From Salana multivorans (lineage in GTDB: Bacteria; Actinomycetota; Actinomycetes; Actinomycetales; Beutenbergiaceae), in contig NZ_RKHQ01000001.1 of the NCBI RefSeq assembly GCF_003751805.1, forward strand, positions 1,054,001-1,118,000: a stretch of DNA of 64,000 nucleotides, in the 5' to 3' direction. Of this stretch, positions 44,395-51,582 are shown piece by piece. A program made the position numbers and the translations under genes. How positions within the stretch are numbered: the stretch's first letter is position 1; the number at the start of each line of letters is the position of its first letter. The notes below the pieces were generated by a model. It did not search any database. It was not told where the DNA came from and worked only from the letters and a program-made list of their open reading frames with translations.

Positions 44395-46116
44395 TCAGCT
44401 CGCGTCGGCGACGGCCTCGGCGTGACGCTTCTGGGCGGTGTTGATGATGTCCATGTACTGCTGGACGCCCGCGGCCTGGAGCTCGGATTGGAACTGGTCC
44501 CACTCGCTCAGGTCGCGCTGCCCGACGATGAACTGCAGCACGGCGGTGTCGACGGAGTCCTTCAGCGACGTGCCGAGCAGCGACGCCTGCTCGAGCTCCA
44601 TCTCGTTGAGCGGCCGCGGCGGGAAGGGGGCGCGCGGCGTCCGGTTGTCGATCACGGAGTCCATGTACTCGACGAACGCCGGCGCGTTGTAGGACTGCTT
44701 CAGCTCACGCGACTCGGACGAGCCGGCCAGCACGTTGCTCGCCCACCCCAGGTCCTTCTGGATGTCGATCGTGCCGGTGTCCATGTTGATGTTGTAGGCC
44801 TCGAGCTTGTACTCCGGCTTGAGCGTGACCGTGCCGTCGGCGTCGCGGGTGTAGGTCTCGCCCTCGGGCCCCCACTGCAGGAGCCAGCGGGCCTCGTCGC
44901 TGTAGTAGAGCCAGTCGGCGAACTGGAGGTAGGTGCACAGGTTCGGGTCGTCCTTGACCTTGGACGTGAGCATGAAGCCGTTCCAGAAGTTGCGCGGCTC
45001 GACCGTCTCGCCCGCGACCGGTCCGCCCGGGGGCGCGATCTGGACGAACTCGAACTCGGCGTCCGGGCCGAGCACCTCCTGCGTGGCGATGACGAACTCG
45101 TTGACCGTTCCGGACGCCCCGGAGGCCGCGAAGATCTGGTTGTTGGCGACCTTCTCCCGGACGGTGCCGGCGCCGTCGTTCTTCTGCGTGAAGGACTCCG
45201 TGTCCAGGAGGCCCTCGTCGGCGAGCTTGGCGAAGTACTCGACGAGCTGCTTGTAGCCGTCCGTCGTCGGGGTGTAGACGAACTCGCCCTTGTCCTCGTC
45301 CCAGAAGGCGCCGTCGCCGAAGCCCCACCCGGCAACCGCGCCGAAGCCGTGCGCCGCGTAGTTCAGCATGGACTGGCCCTCGAAGCCGTCGCCCAGCGGG
45401 TAGCTGTCGGGGTACTTGGCCTTGATCTTCTTGAGCGCCTCGTACATCTCGTCCCAGGTGTTGGGGACGCCGGCCCCGACCTCGTCGAAGACGTCCTTGC
45501 GGATGATGACCGTGAAGACGGGGACGGACACCTCCTGCAGGCCCGGGGTCATGTAGTACTTGCCGTCCTCCTGGCGCAGGTCGTCGACCATGGCGCGCAG
45601 GTCCCACTGGTCGACGTACTTGTTGAAGTTCGGCATGTAGTCGCTGTAGTCGCTGAGCGGGAGGACCGCACCCGAGGCCGCGTACTGCTTCTCGTCACCG
45701 GTGTAGACGAGCGGGATGAGCGGCGGGGCGTCCCCGGCCGAGATGAGCAGACCCTGCTTCTCCTCCTTGTCGCTGAAGGGGATGTGCGTCGGCACCAGCC
45801 GCACGTTGGTCAGCTCCTCGATCGTGTCGAAGAGCTGCCACGAGTCCGTCACCGGCGTCTCCGGCCAGTCGGTCCACAGGATGCCGAGCTCGGTCGGCTC
45901 GGCCGCCTTGAACTGCTCGTCCGCGGCGCTCTCCTGGGCGCACTGGAGCTGCGCCCCGCCGCCCTCGCTCTGCTGGCCGCCGTCTCCCGACGGGGTGCCG
46001 CCCCCGCCGCTGCATGCGCTCAGCACCAGCGACGCGGCCGCGACCGCGCCCGCGCCGAGCACCAGTCCTCTGCTTCCAGGGCGAATCCTGCCCACACCAC
46101 TCATGGCTCTCCTCAT
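44395..46116 (-). CDS. Oligosaccharide-binding lipoprotein (LplA type)
   Basis: A 573-residue extracellular solute-binding lipoprotein. The signal peptide LVLGAGAVAAASLVLSAC ends in a lipobox with the lipidated Cys near residue 34, followed by a Gly/Ser linker. The family is the large LplA type (over 500 residues) that serves LplB/LplC permeases for plant-derived oligosaccharides such as rhamnogalacturonan or xylan fragments. A second in-frame ATG lies four codons downstream; the first follows GGAGGC. It is the first gene of the operon, behind a clear promoter and operator. Confidence 0.92.
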   Translation of the reverse strand: MRRAMSGVGRIRPGSRGLVLGAGAVAAASLVLSACSGGGGTPSGDGGQQSEGGGAQLQCAQESAADEQFKAAEPTELGILWTDWPETPVTDSWQLFDTIEELTNVRLVPTHIPFSDKEEKQGLLISAGDAPPLIPLVYTGDEKQYAASGAVLPLSDYSDYMPNFNKYVDQWDLRAMVDDLRQEDGKYYMTPGLQEVSVPVFTVIIRKDVFDEVGAGVPNTWDEMYEALKKIKAKYPDSYPLGDGFEGQSMLNYAAHGFGAVAGWGFGDGAFWDEDKGEFVYTPTTDGYKQLVEYFAKLADEGLLDTESFTQKNDGAGTVREKVANNQIFAASGASGTVNEFVIATQEVLGPDAEFEFVQIAPPGGPVAGETVEPRNFWNGFMLTSKVKDDPNLCTYLQFADWLYYSDEARWLLQWGPEGETYTRDADGTVTLKPEYKLEAYNINMDTGTIDIQKDLGWASNVLAGSSESRELKQSYNAPAFVEYMDSVIDNRTPRAPFPPRPLNEMELEQASLLGTSLKDSVDTAVLQFIVGQRDLSEWDQFQSELQAAGVQQYMDIINTAQKRHAEAVADAS

Positions 46117-46435
46117 CGAGACCGCCTCCGTCGCTGGAGGCTCCTGGCTTCCGATGCGCCCGACCCGACGCCCAAGCTCCCCCGAGCGACCATCGAATGC
46201 TTCGAAATCTATCGGTTCTTGTACCGATACAAGAGTGAGTATCTGAGGCCTCGGCCGTCCCGTCAAGTGTCGTAGATCACGGTCGTATCACGGTTTGGGC
46301 GCCGGAGGTGGTGTCCACGGCCCTCCGAGCGTCGATCGCCGGGGCCCAACCGGCCCGATAACTTTCGGGATGGTTGCGCCACGACGGCGCGGGCGGGCGA
46401 GCGAGCGGGGACCGAGCGGCGGCGCACAATGGACC
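46117..46435. promoter_or_regulatory. Control region between the LplA operon and the pterin-dehydratase fusion gene
   Basis: No gene is visible in these 319 bases. On the minus strand there is a promoter: -35 TTGACG (46266-46261) and -10 GATACT (46243-46238), 17 bases apart, giving a start near 46231. The operator is listed separately. A TTCGAA palindrome occurs at 46201-46206. The plus-strand gene start has no strong promoter match within the last 100 bases. Confidence 0.7.
46217..46234. promoter_or_regulatory. Operator at the LplA operon start
   Basis: TCTTGTACCGATACAAGA is a 7-4-7 inverted repeat lying at the predicted transcription start. An overlapping repeat TATCGGT-N6-ACCGATA (46210-46229) shares its centre region. 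Size and position fit a LacI-type operator for an induced sugar operon. The regulator is not encoded next to it. Confidence 0.68.
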
Positions 46436-47119
46436 ATGACCGAGAAGCTCTCGCCCGCCGTCGTCACCGGCTCGACCGACCCGCGCCACTGGCGCGTCCG
46501 GCTGCGCGCCCTGCGCGCGACGTTCACGAGCGAGGACTACCCGCGGCTCGCGACGTTCGTCGCGCGGGTCGCTGCGACCGCGGACGAGCTGGGGCACCAC
46601 CCCGACCTCACGCTGAGCTGGGGTCGCGCGTCCGTCTCGACGACGACGCACGACGTCCGCGGCCTCACCGCCCGCGACGTGGAGCTGGCCACCCGGATCA
46701 GCGCGATCGCCGACGACCTCGGGCTGGGGTCGACGGTGCCGGGCGGAAGCACCCTGGAGATCGCGATCGACGCCCTCGACCTCGCGGCGGTGTGGCCGTT
46801 CTGGGCCGCCGTCCTCGACTACGACGCCCACGTCACCGGCGCGGACACCGGCCGTCCCGACGATCTCGACGTCGAGCTCGTGGACCGGGACGGCCTGGGC
46901 CCGAGCTTCTGGTTCCAGCAGATGGACGCACCCCGCCCGCAGCGCAACCGCCTCCACGTCGACGTCACCGTCGCGCCCGACGAGGCGCAGCTCCGCATCG
47001 AGGCCGCGCTCGCGGCCGGCGGCACCCTCGTCTCCGACGCCGCGGCCCCCAGCTTCTGGGTGCTCGCCGATGCCGAGGGCAACGAGGCCTGCGTCACGAC
47101 GTGGCAGGCGCGGTCGTGA
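46436..47119 (+). CDS. Pterin-4a-carbinolamine dehydratase-like/VOC fusion
   Basis: A 227-residue two-domain protein. Residues 15-95 match pterin-carbinolamine dehydratase: GHHPDLTLSWGRASVS, THDVRGLTARDVELATRIS, with the His-His-Pro of the active site. Residues 105-227 are a VOC/glyoxalase-like domain ending PSFWVLADAEGNEACVTTW. Such fusions occur in actinobacteria, with unknown function. Its stop overlaps the start of the SAH-hydrolase-like gene (GTGA), so both are translated together. The dehydratase half should recycle a hydroxylated pterin, or may only bind one. Confidence 0.85.
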   Translation: MTEKLSPAVVTGSTDPRHWRVRLRALRATFTSEDYPRLATFVARVAATADELGHHPDLTLSWGRASVSTTTHDVRGLTARDVELATRISAIADDLGLGSTVPGGSTLEIAIDALDLAAVWPFWAAVLDYDAHVTGADTGRPDDLDVELVDRDGLGPSFWFQQMDAPRPQRNRLHVDVTVAPDEAQLRIEAALAAGGTLVSDAAAPSFWVLADAEGNEACVTTWQARS

Positions 47120-48288
47120 CGCGCACGCTGCCGCCGACCGGCGACGGCCCGCTCGACTGGGCCGCGCGCCACATGCCGCTCCTCGCGGACACGTTCGAGG
47201 AGGTCGGCTCGGCCTTCGCCGGGCTCACCATCGGGATCACGCTCCACGTCGAGCCCAAGACGGCCGTGCTGTGCCAGTGGCTCCTCGCCTCCGGGGCGCG
47301 CGTCGTCATCACGGGCAACCTCGGCACGACGGTCCCGGCGACGGCCGACGCGCTGCGCGCCCTCGGCGCCACGATGCTCGGCGGCCGGGAGGACACCGAC
47401 GCCGAGCGCGAGCGGCACCTCGACGCGATCGTCGCGCAGCGGTGCGACCTGTTCCTCGACAACGGGGGCGGTCTCGTCGCCCGGCTCGCCGCCGGCGCGC
47501 CGCGCGGACCCGGCTTCCGGGGGGCGACGGAGGAGACGACGACGGGCGGGCTGCGGATCCGGGCGCTGGCCACCCCGCCCGACTTCCCCGTCGTCGTCAT
47601 CAACGACTCGCGGCTCAAGCTGCTGGTCGAGAACGAGTTCGGGGTGGGCCAGAGCATCGTCCAGGGGTTCATGAACGCGACGAACCTCATGATCCCGGGG
47701 CTGCGCGCCGGCGTCGTCGGGTACGGCCCGTGCGGTCGGGGCACCGCGGACGCGCTGCGGCTGCTCGGCGCGAGCACGACCGTGGCCGACCTCGACCCGT
47801 TCCGCCGGCTCGACGCGCTCATGCGCGGGCACCGGGTCGCCGACGTCGCGGAGATCGTGTCGACGTGCGACGCCGTGTTCCTCGCGACGGGGGCCCGCGA
47901 CGTCGTCGGACCCGAGCTGTTCGAGCGGCTGCGCGACGGTCTCGTCGTCGTCGGCGTCGGGCACGAGGGCCGGGAGATCGACGTCGCCGCGCTGCGGGAC
48001 GCGGCCGTCGAGACCGTCCGGCTCTCCCCGCCCGGGGGCGACCCGACGGCGCGCGTGCTCCACCGGTTCGCCGACGGGCGCGAGGTCGTCGTCCTGCACG
48101 ACTCGCACATGATCAACCTGACGGCGGCGCTGGGGAACCCGATCCAGGCGATGGACCTCGGGCTCGCGCTCCAGGCCCGCAGCCTCGCGTCGATCGCGAC
48201 GGGCGGGACGACGACGCCCGGGGCGCAGGCCGTGCCCGAGTCGATCGACCGGGTGCTGGCCGAGGGGCTGGTGCGGCTGCTGAGCTGA
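47116..48288 (+). CDS. S-adenosylhomocysteine-hydrolase-like NAD-binding protein
   Basis: A 390-residue protein, shorter than true SAH hydrolases (about 430-490). Recognisable SAHH blocks in order are LHVEPKTAVL (residues 43-52), LDNGGG (114-119, canonical DDGGD), TEETTTGG (138-145), NDSRLKLLVENEFGVGQS (163-180, canonical NDSVTKSKFDNLYGCRES) and the NAD motif GYGPCGRG (202-209, canonical GYGDVGKG). The C-terminal Lys-Tyr tail of SAHH is missing, so it is unlikely to be the housekeeping enzyme. It may act on another thioether- or nucleoside-like substrate. It is coupled to the pterin-dehydratase fusion gene. Confidence 0.82.
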   Translation: MTRTLPPTGDGPLDWAARHMPLLADTFEEVGSAFAGLTIGITLHVEPKTAVLCQWLLASGARVVITGNLGTTVPATADALRALGATMLGGREDTDAERERHLDAIVAQRCDLFLDNGGGLVARLAAGAPRGPGFRGATEETTTGGLRIRALATPPDFPVVVINDSRLKLLVENEFGVGQSIVQGFMNATNLMIPGLRAGVVGYGPCGRGTADALRLLGASTTVADLDPFRRLDALMRGHRVADVAEIVSTCDAVFLATGARDVVGPELFERLRDGLVVVGVGHEGREIDVAALRDAAVETVRLSPPGGDPTARVLHRFADGREVVVLHDSHMINLTAALGNPIQAMDLGLALQARSLASIATGGTTTPGAQAVPESIDRVLAEGLVRLLS

Positions 48289-48307
48289 GGGAGCCGACGC
48301 GTCGCGC

Positions 48308-48329
48308 GCGCCCGCGTCGACGCGGGCGC
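48308..48329. terminator. Hairpin between convergent SAHH-like and SDR genes
   Basis: GCGCCCGCG (48308-48316), loop TCGA, and CGCGGGCGC (48321-48329) form a perfect 9-bp stem between two convergent stop codons. It is a likely bidirectional terminator. Confidence 0.6.
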
Positions 48330-48333
48330 CGCG

Positions 48334-49164
48334 TCAGCCCAGGAGGTCGCGCACGGTGTGCGCGCGGCTGCCGCGGGCGCTCAGGGTGCTCCCGCCGCTC
48401 ACGTCGAGCGTCGCCCCCGTCGTCCGCGACGCCCGGTCGGACAGCAGGAAGGCGACCGCCTCGGCCACGTCGGCCGGCTGCGAGACGTCGCCGAGGACGG
48501 CGAAGCTCGACATGTACTGCCGCACCGCCGGGTCGCCGAACGCCTCGTGCCCGTTGTCCGTGAACCCCGGGACGACGGTGTTGACGCGGATCCCCCGCGG
48601 GGCGACGGCCTCGGCCATGTTGCGCGTGAGCGACTCGATGGCGGCCTTGCTCATGGCGTAGACGATGTCCCCGGGGCTGGAGAAGTGCGCGCTCGCGGAG
48701 GAGACGTTCACGACGCCGCCACCGTCGTGCATGCGGCGGCAGAGCCCCTGCGACAGGAAGAACGCGGCCTTGACGTTGAGCGCGAAGTAGTCGTCGAACT
48801 GCGCCGGTGTCGCCTCGGCGAAGGAGGGGCCCAGCAGCTTCGCGGCATTGTTGACCAGCGCCGCGACGACGTGGTCGGGATGCGCGTCGACCAGCTCGTC
48901 GACGAACGCCAGGAGGGTCGCGACGCCCGCGTCGTCGGCGAGGTCGCAGGCGACGGGGTGGCACCGCCCGCCGGCCTCGGCGATCGACAGCTCCAGCAGC
49001 TCGGCCTTCGCGACGTTGCCGCGGTACTGCGCGACGACGACGTAGCCGTCCCGCGCGAGGGCCCGGCAGACGGCGGAGCCGATGCCACCGGTGGCCCCGG
49101 TGACGACGGCGACGGGATGCCGGCCGGAGCTCCGGCCGGCCGTGGCGCCGTCGTCGGTCGTCAC
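48334..49164 (-). CDS. SDR oxidoreductase (butyrolactone-type ketoreductase candidate)
   Basis: A 276-residue classical short-chain dehydrogenase. The cofactor motif is VTGATGGIGSAV, the family NNAAK is near 105, and the catalytic Ser-Tyr-Lys set is VVNVSSASAH with Y169-x-x-x-K173 (YAMSK). The C-terminus ends in TTGATLDVSGGSTL. The GTG start at 49162-49164 overlaps the stop of the TetR gene (GTGA). Next to an ArpA-type receptor and an AfsA-type synthase, it probably reduces the keto group of a butyrolactone precursor, as ScbB/BarS1-type enzymes do. That role is by context only. Confidence 0.85.
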   Translation of the reverse strand: MTTDDGATAGRSSGRHPVAVVTGATGGIGSAVCRALARDGYVVVAQYRGNVAKAELLELSIAEAGGRCHPVACDLADDAGVATLLAFVDELVDAHPDHVVAALVNNAAKLLGPSFAEATPAQFDDYFALNVKAAFFLSQGLCRRMHDGGGVVNVSSASAHFSSPGDIVYAMSKAAIESLTRNMAEAVAPRGIRVNTVVPGFTDNGHEAFGDPAVRQYMSSFAVLGDVSQPADVAEAVAFLLSDRASRTTGATLDVSGGSTLSARGSRAHTVRDLLG

Positions 49165-49784
49165 GACGACGCCGGCGCGAGCGCGATCCGGACGAGCGGC
49201 TCGAACGACCGCATCCGCACGGGCATCGAGGCCCAGCTGTCCGCGTGGTTGGACAGCACCTGCGCCCCGATGAACAGCGCGTTGAGGAACTCGGCGGCGC
49301 CGTCCGCGTCGACATCGGGACGGACCGAGCCGTCCTCGACCCCCTCGAGGACGAGGATGCGCGCGAGACGGACCCACTCGAGGTAGGGCTCGTTGGTCGC
49401 GTCGGCGAGCTCGGTGCCGGGCTGGTTCTGGAGGTAGATCCCGCCCTGGACGACGACGTCGGAGGCGACGAGGTCGGCCAGCGCCGCATAGGCGCTGAGC
49501 ATCTTGTCCAGGGCGTTGCCACCGCGGGACAGGACCTCCGTCAACGCACCGTGCATGCGCTCCTGCTGAACGGCCACGACCTCGAAGGCGATATCCCGCT
49601 TGCTGGCGAAATGGAAGTAGAGCGCGCCCTCGCTGATTCCCGACTCCGAGGCCAGATCCTTGAGACGCGCCTCGGCATACGGAACCCGCGAGAAGACCGC
49701 GGCCGCGCCCAGAATGATGGCGTTGCGTGTCTCGATGGCGCGCTGCTGCTTGAGCGGCTTTCGCCTTCCGGAACCTGGCATCAC
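49161..49784 (-). CDS. TetR regulator of the gamma-butyrolactone receptor (ArpA/ScbR) type
   Basis: A 207-residue regulator. The HTH region reads LKDLASESGISEGALYFHFASK, with GALYFHFASK being the hallmark of butyrolactone receptors, followed by DIAFEVVAVQQER. The ligand domain includes VVVQGGIYLQNQPG and a Trp-rich C-terminus. In Streptomyces such proteins repress their own and target genes until bound by the butyrolactone. Here it is followed by the overlapping SDR gene and preceded by the AfsA-type gene. Confidence 0.9.
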   Translation of the reverse strand: MMPGSGRRKPLKQQRAIETRNAIILGAAAVFSRVPYAEARLKDLASESGISEGALYFHFASKRDIAFEVVAVQQERMHGALTEVLSRGGNALDKMLSAYAALADLVASDVVVQGGIYLQNQPGTELADATNEPYLEWVRLARILVLEGVEDGSVRPDVDADGAAEFLNALFIGAQVLSNHADSWASMPVRMRSFEPLVRIALAPASS

Positions 49785-49875
49785 GAACCCCCCGGGGAAC
49801 GACTACTGAACGATGGCGTCGGCTCCACCCTATTCCTTGACCGGCCCGCATGCATGAACGGCCCCGCCCGTCTCC
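49785..49875. promoter_or_regulatory. Promoter region of the butyrolactone receptor gene
   Basis: The 91-base gap between the AfsA and TetR genes has a -10-like TAGGGT on the minus strand (49832-49827). A CATGCATG palindrome (49849-49856) overlaps the -35 zone, where an autoregulatory element would be expected. The match to known ARE sequences is weak. Confidence 0.35.
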
Positions 49876-50895
49876 TCAGCGGGACCCCCGGACCAGCGGC
49901 CTCACCTCGGCACCGTCCTCGGCTCGGGCCTGCGGACCGGGGTGAGCGACCGCCATCTCCATCGTCCCGGTGGCGGCCTCGCTGTGGTTCGCGCCGACCA
50001 CGGCGACGCCGACCCGAATCGCCCCGTCGGCGTCCTGGTGGCCGTCCGGCCGGACGCGGACGTGGACGGGCTCGTCGAGCTCCAGGTACCGCACGAACTC
50101 GACGGAGAGCCCCACGCAGGTCCCGCCGTCGAGGCTGCGCGCGGCCGCGTCGCGCATGGCGGAGATCAGCAGCATTCCCGGGACGTGGTCAACGGCGTGG
50201 TCGAAGAAGAAGGGGTCCAGCGGGTCGAACCGGAGCTCCCAGGTCCGCGCGCCGGCCTGCCGGTCGAGGAGCCGGAGCTCCAGCGGCGTGCCGGAGGTCG
50301 GGACGTCCCGGACGACCGAGAGGTTGGTGACCCCGGCCGACCCGGCCCGCAGCCGCTCGTACAGGCGCCGCGGCAGGATGCGCAGGCTTCCGTCGCCGGA
50401 CGCGAGCTCCCGCCCGGCACCGTCGAAGAAGAGCGCCTCGACGCCGAGCCGGTAGACGCGCGCGCCCTTCACCTCCACCTCGGCGGCGCGCACGCGCACC
50501 GTCACGTCGTTCCCGCACACCGCGTCCCGCGACGCCAGCCGCAGCGAGCACCGGTCCATCACGAAGACCGACTCGGGCGGGACCTGGAACAGCTCGTGCC
50601 CGATCAGGATCGTCATCTGGCGAAAGGTCTCGACGAGCAGGAAGACGTCGGCGCCCCGGTCGAGCCGGTAGTAGTCGTGCCGACCGGGCCATCTCGTCCG
50701 CGCGGTCATGGTCAGCTCGTCGTCCGGCGCGTACGACGACAGCAGCACCTCCTCGCCCGCGTTCTTGTGGACTTGGCGCTTGAGGACCGGGGACCAGTCC
50801 GTCGGAGGCGCCGCACCGGTCGCCTCGGTCGGCGCGGTGACGTCACCGTCGGAGCGCGCCTCACGTTCAGCACTCAGCGAACCCTCATCCGCCAT
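49876..50895 (-). CDS. afsA: AfsA/ScbA-type gamma-butyrolactone synthase
   Basis: A 339-residue protein with the two hot-dog repeats of the AfsA family, which condenses a beta-ketoacyl chain with dihydroxyacetone phosphate to start butyrolactone synthesis. The first repeat opens with VHKNAGEEVLLSSY (residues 42-55) and contains YYRLDRGADVFLLVETFRQM. The second has FFDHAVDHVPGMLLISAMRDA (about 230-250), the most conserved AfsA block. The N-terminal 35 residues are acidic and disordered. The ATG at 50893-50895 was chosen because no conserved sequence lies upstream. Confidence 0.92.
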   Translation of the reverse strand: MADEGSLSAEREARSDGDVTAPTEATGAAPPTDWSPVLKRQVHKNAGEEVLLSSYAPDDELTMTARTRWPGRHDYYRLDRGADVFLLVETFRQMTILIGHELFQVPPESVFVMDRCSLRLASRDAVCGNDVTVRVRAAEVEVKGARVYRLGVEALFFDGAGRELASGDGSLRILPRRLYERLRAGSAGVTNLSVVRDVPTSGTPLELRLLDRQAGARTWELRFDPLDPFFFDHAVDHVPGMLLISAMRDAAARSLDGGTCVGLSVEFVRYLELDEPVHVRVRPDGHQDADGAIRVGVAVVGANHSEAATGTMEMAVAHPGPQARAEDGAEVRPLVRGSR

Positions 50896-51321
50896 GAGTC
50901 ACACCATCCATCGATCGGACGCCCATTGATGACGGCGAGAAATGACGGGCGCGCGCTCAGCCTATCGCCGCGCGAGTAACGTCTCAGCACCCACGGCGCG
51001 GCCGTCGATCGGCCGACCGATCCGCCGACCCACGGTGGACGACGGCGACGCGTCCGCGGCCGCAACCGGCGGCTCGAGGGGCACCGGAACGCTCGCGCGG
51101 ATGCTGGCGGAAGGGGATGCGAACCGCCTTTTCCACGGACCAGCAAGGCCCGATATAGGTGATCTCACACAGAAAGATGTCAATGATGTCGGAGCCATTC
51201 CTTCCGCCTCACACGCGCCCTCGACCACGACGGCCGACCGCCGCGGCCTCGGCGTCGCGCCGCGCGGACGCGGGACCTCCGGCCCATGAGGGCAGGCTCA
51301 CCTAACGCCTACGTTGACGAC
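50896..51321. promoter_or_regulatory. Intergenic region between afsA and feoA
   Basis: There is no convincing gene in these 426 bases. The afsA side holds a minus-strand -10-like TAGGCT. A less GC-rich stretch (51121-51215) contains GTGATCTCAC (51160-51169) and a direct repeat GATGTC at 51176 and 51185, possible regulator sites. The feoA side holds the DtxR-like box and a -10-like TACGTT. Confidence 0.5.
51287..51305. promoter_or_regulatory. DtxR/IdeR-like iron box before feoABC
   Basis: TGAGGGCAGGCTCACCTAA matches 15 of 19 positions of the DtxR/IdeR consensus TTAGGTTAGGCTAACCTAA, including the right half-site CACCTAA. It lies 17 bases before the GTG of feoA and overlaps the -35/-10 zone, so iron-bound repressor would block feoABC. 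Confidence 0.8.
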
Positions 51322-51582
51322 GTGAACCTGACCGAGCTGCCGCCACGGACCCGCGCGGTCGTCACGGGCATCGACCTCGCGGCCGCCGCGGCGCGCGGAG
51401 CCGGCAGCGATCTCGCCCTGCGGTACCGAGAGCTGGGCCTGCGCGCCGGAGCCGCCATCGAGGTCACCCACGTCGCGGCCTTCGGCGGACGGGTCATCGC
51501 GCTCGGCGCCGATCGGTTCGCGCTGGACCGGACGACCTGCCGCCGCATCCAGGTCGAGGTCCGCCCGGGAGTCCCGGCATGA
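51322..51582 (+). CDS. feoA: FeoA, ferrous-iron transport accessory protein
   Basis: An 86-residue SH3-like protein. It has LTELPPRTRAVVTGI, LRYRELGLRAGAAIEV and GGRVIALGADRFALDR, matching the FeoA core. The start is the GTG at 51322; an ATG 12 codons upstream lies within the iron box and is rejected. The -10-like TACGTT ends only five bases before this GTG, so the message may be leaderless. Its stop overlaps the feoB start (ATGA). Confidence 0.9.
   Translation: MNLTELPPRTRAVVTGIDLAAAAARGAGSDLALRYRELGLRAGAAIEVTHVAAFGGRVIALGADRFALDRTTCRRIQVEVRPGVPA

Noticed and set aside
50962-51228. Possible 88-residue gene on the minus strand between afsA and feoA
   Set aside because: No ribosome-binding site, no motif, and it overlaps an AT-richer promoter-like stretch. 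It is treated as intergenic.
51286-51321. ATG start for FeoA at 51286
   Set aside because: It would place the start codon at the edge of the DtxR-like box, within the promoter; the GTG at 51322 fits the family start.
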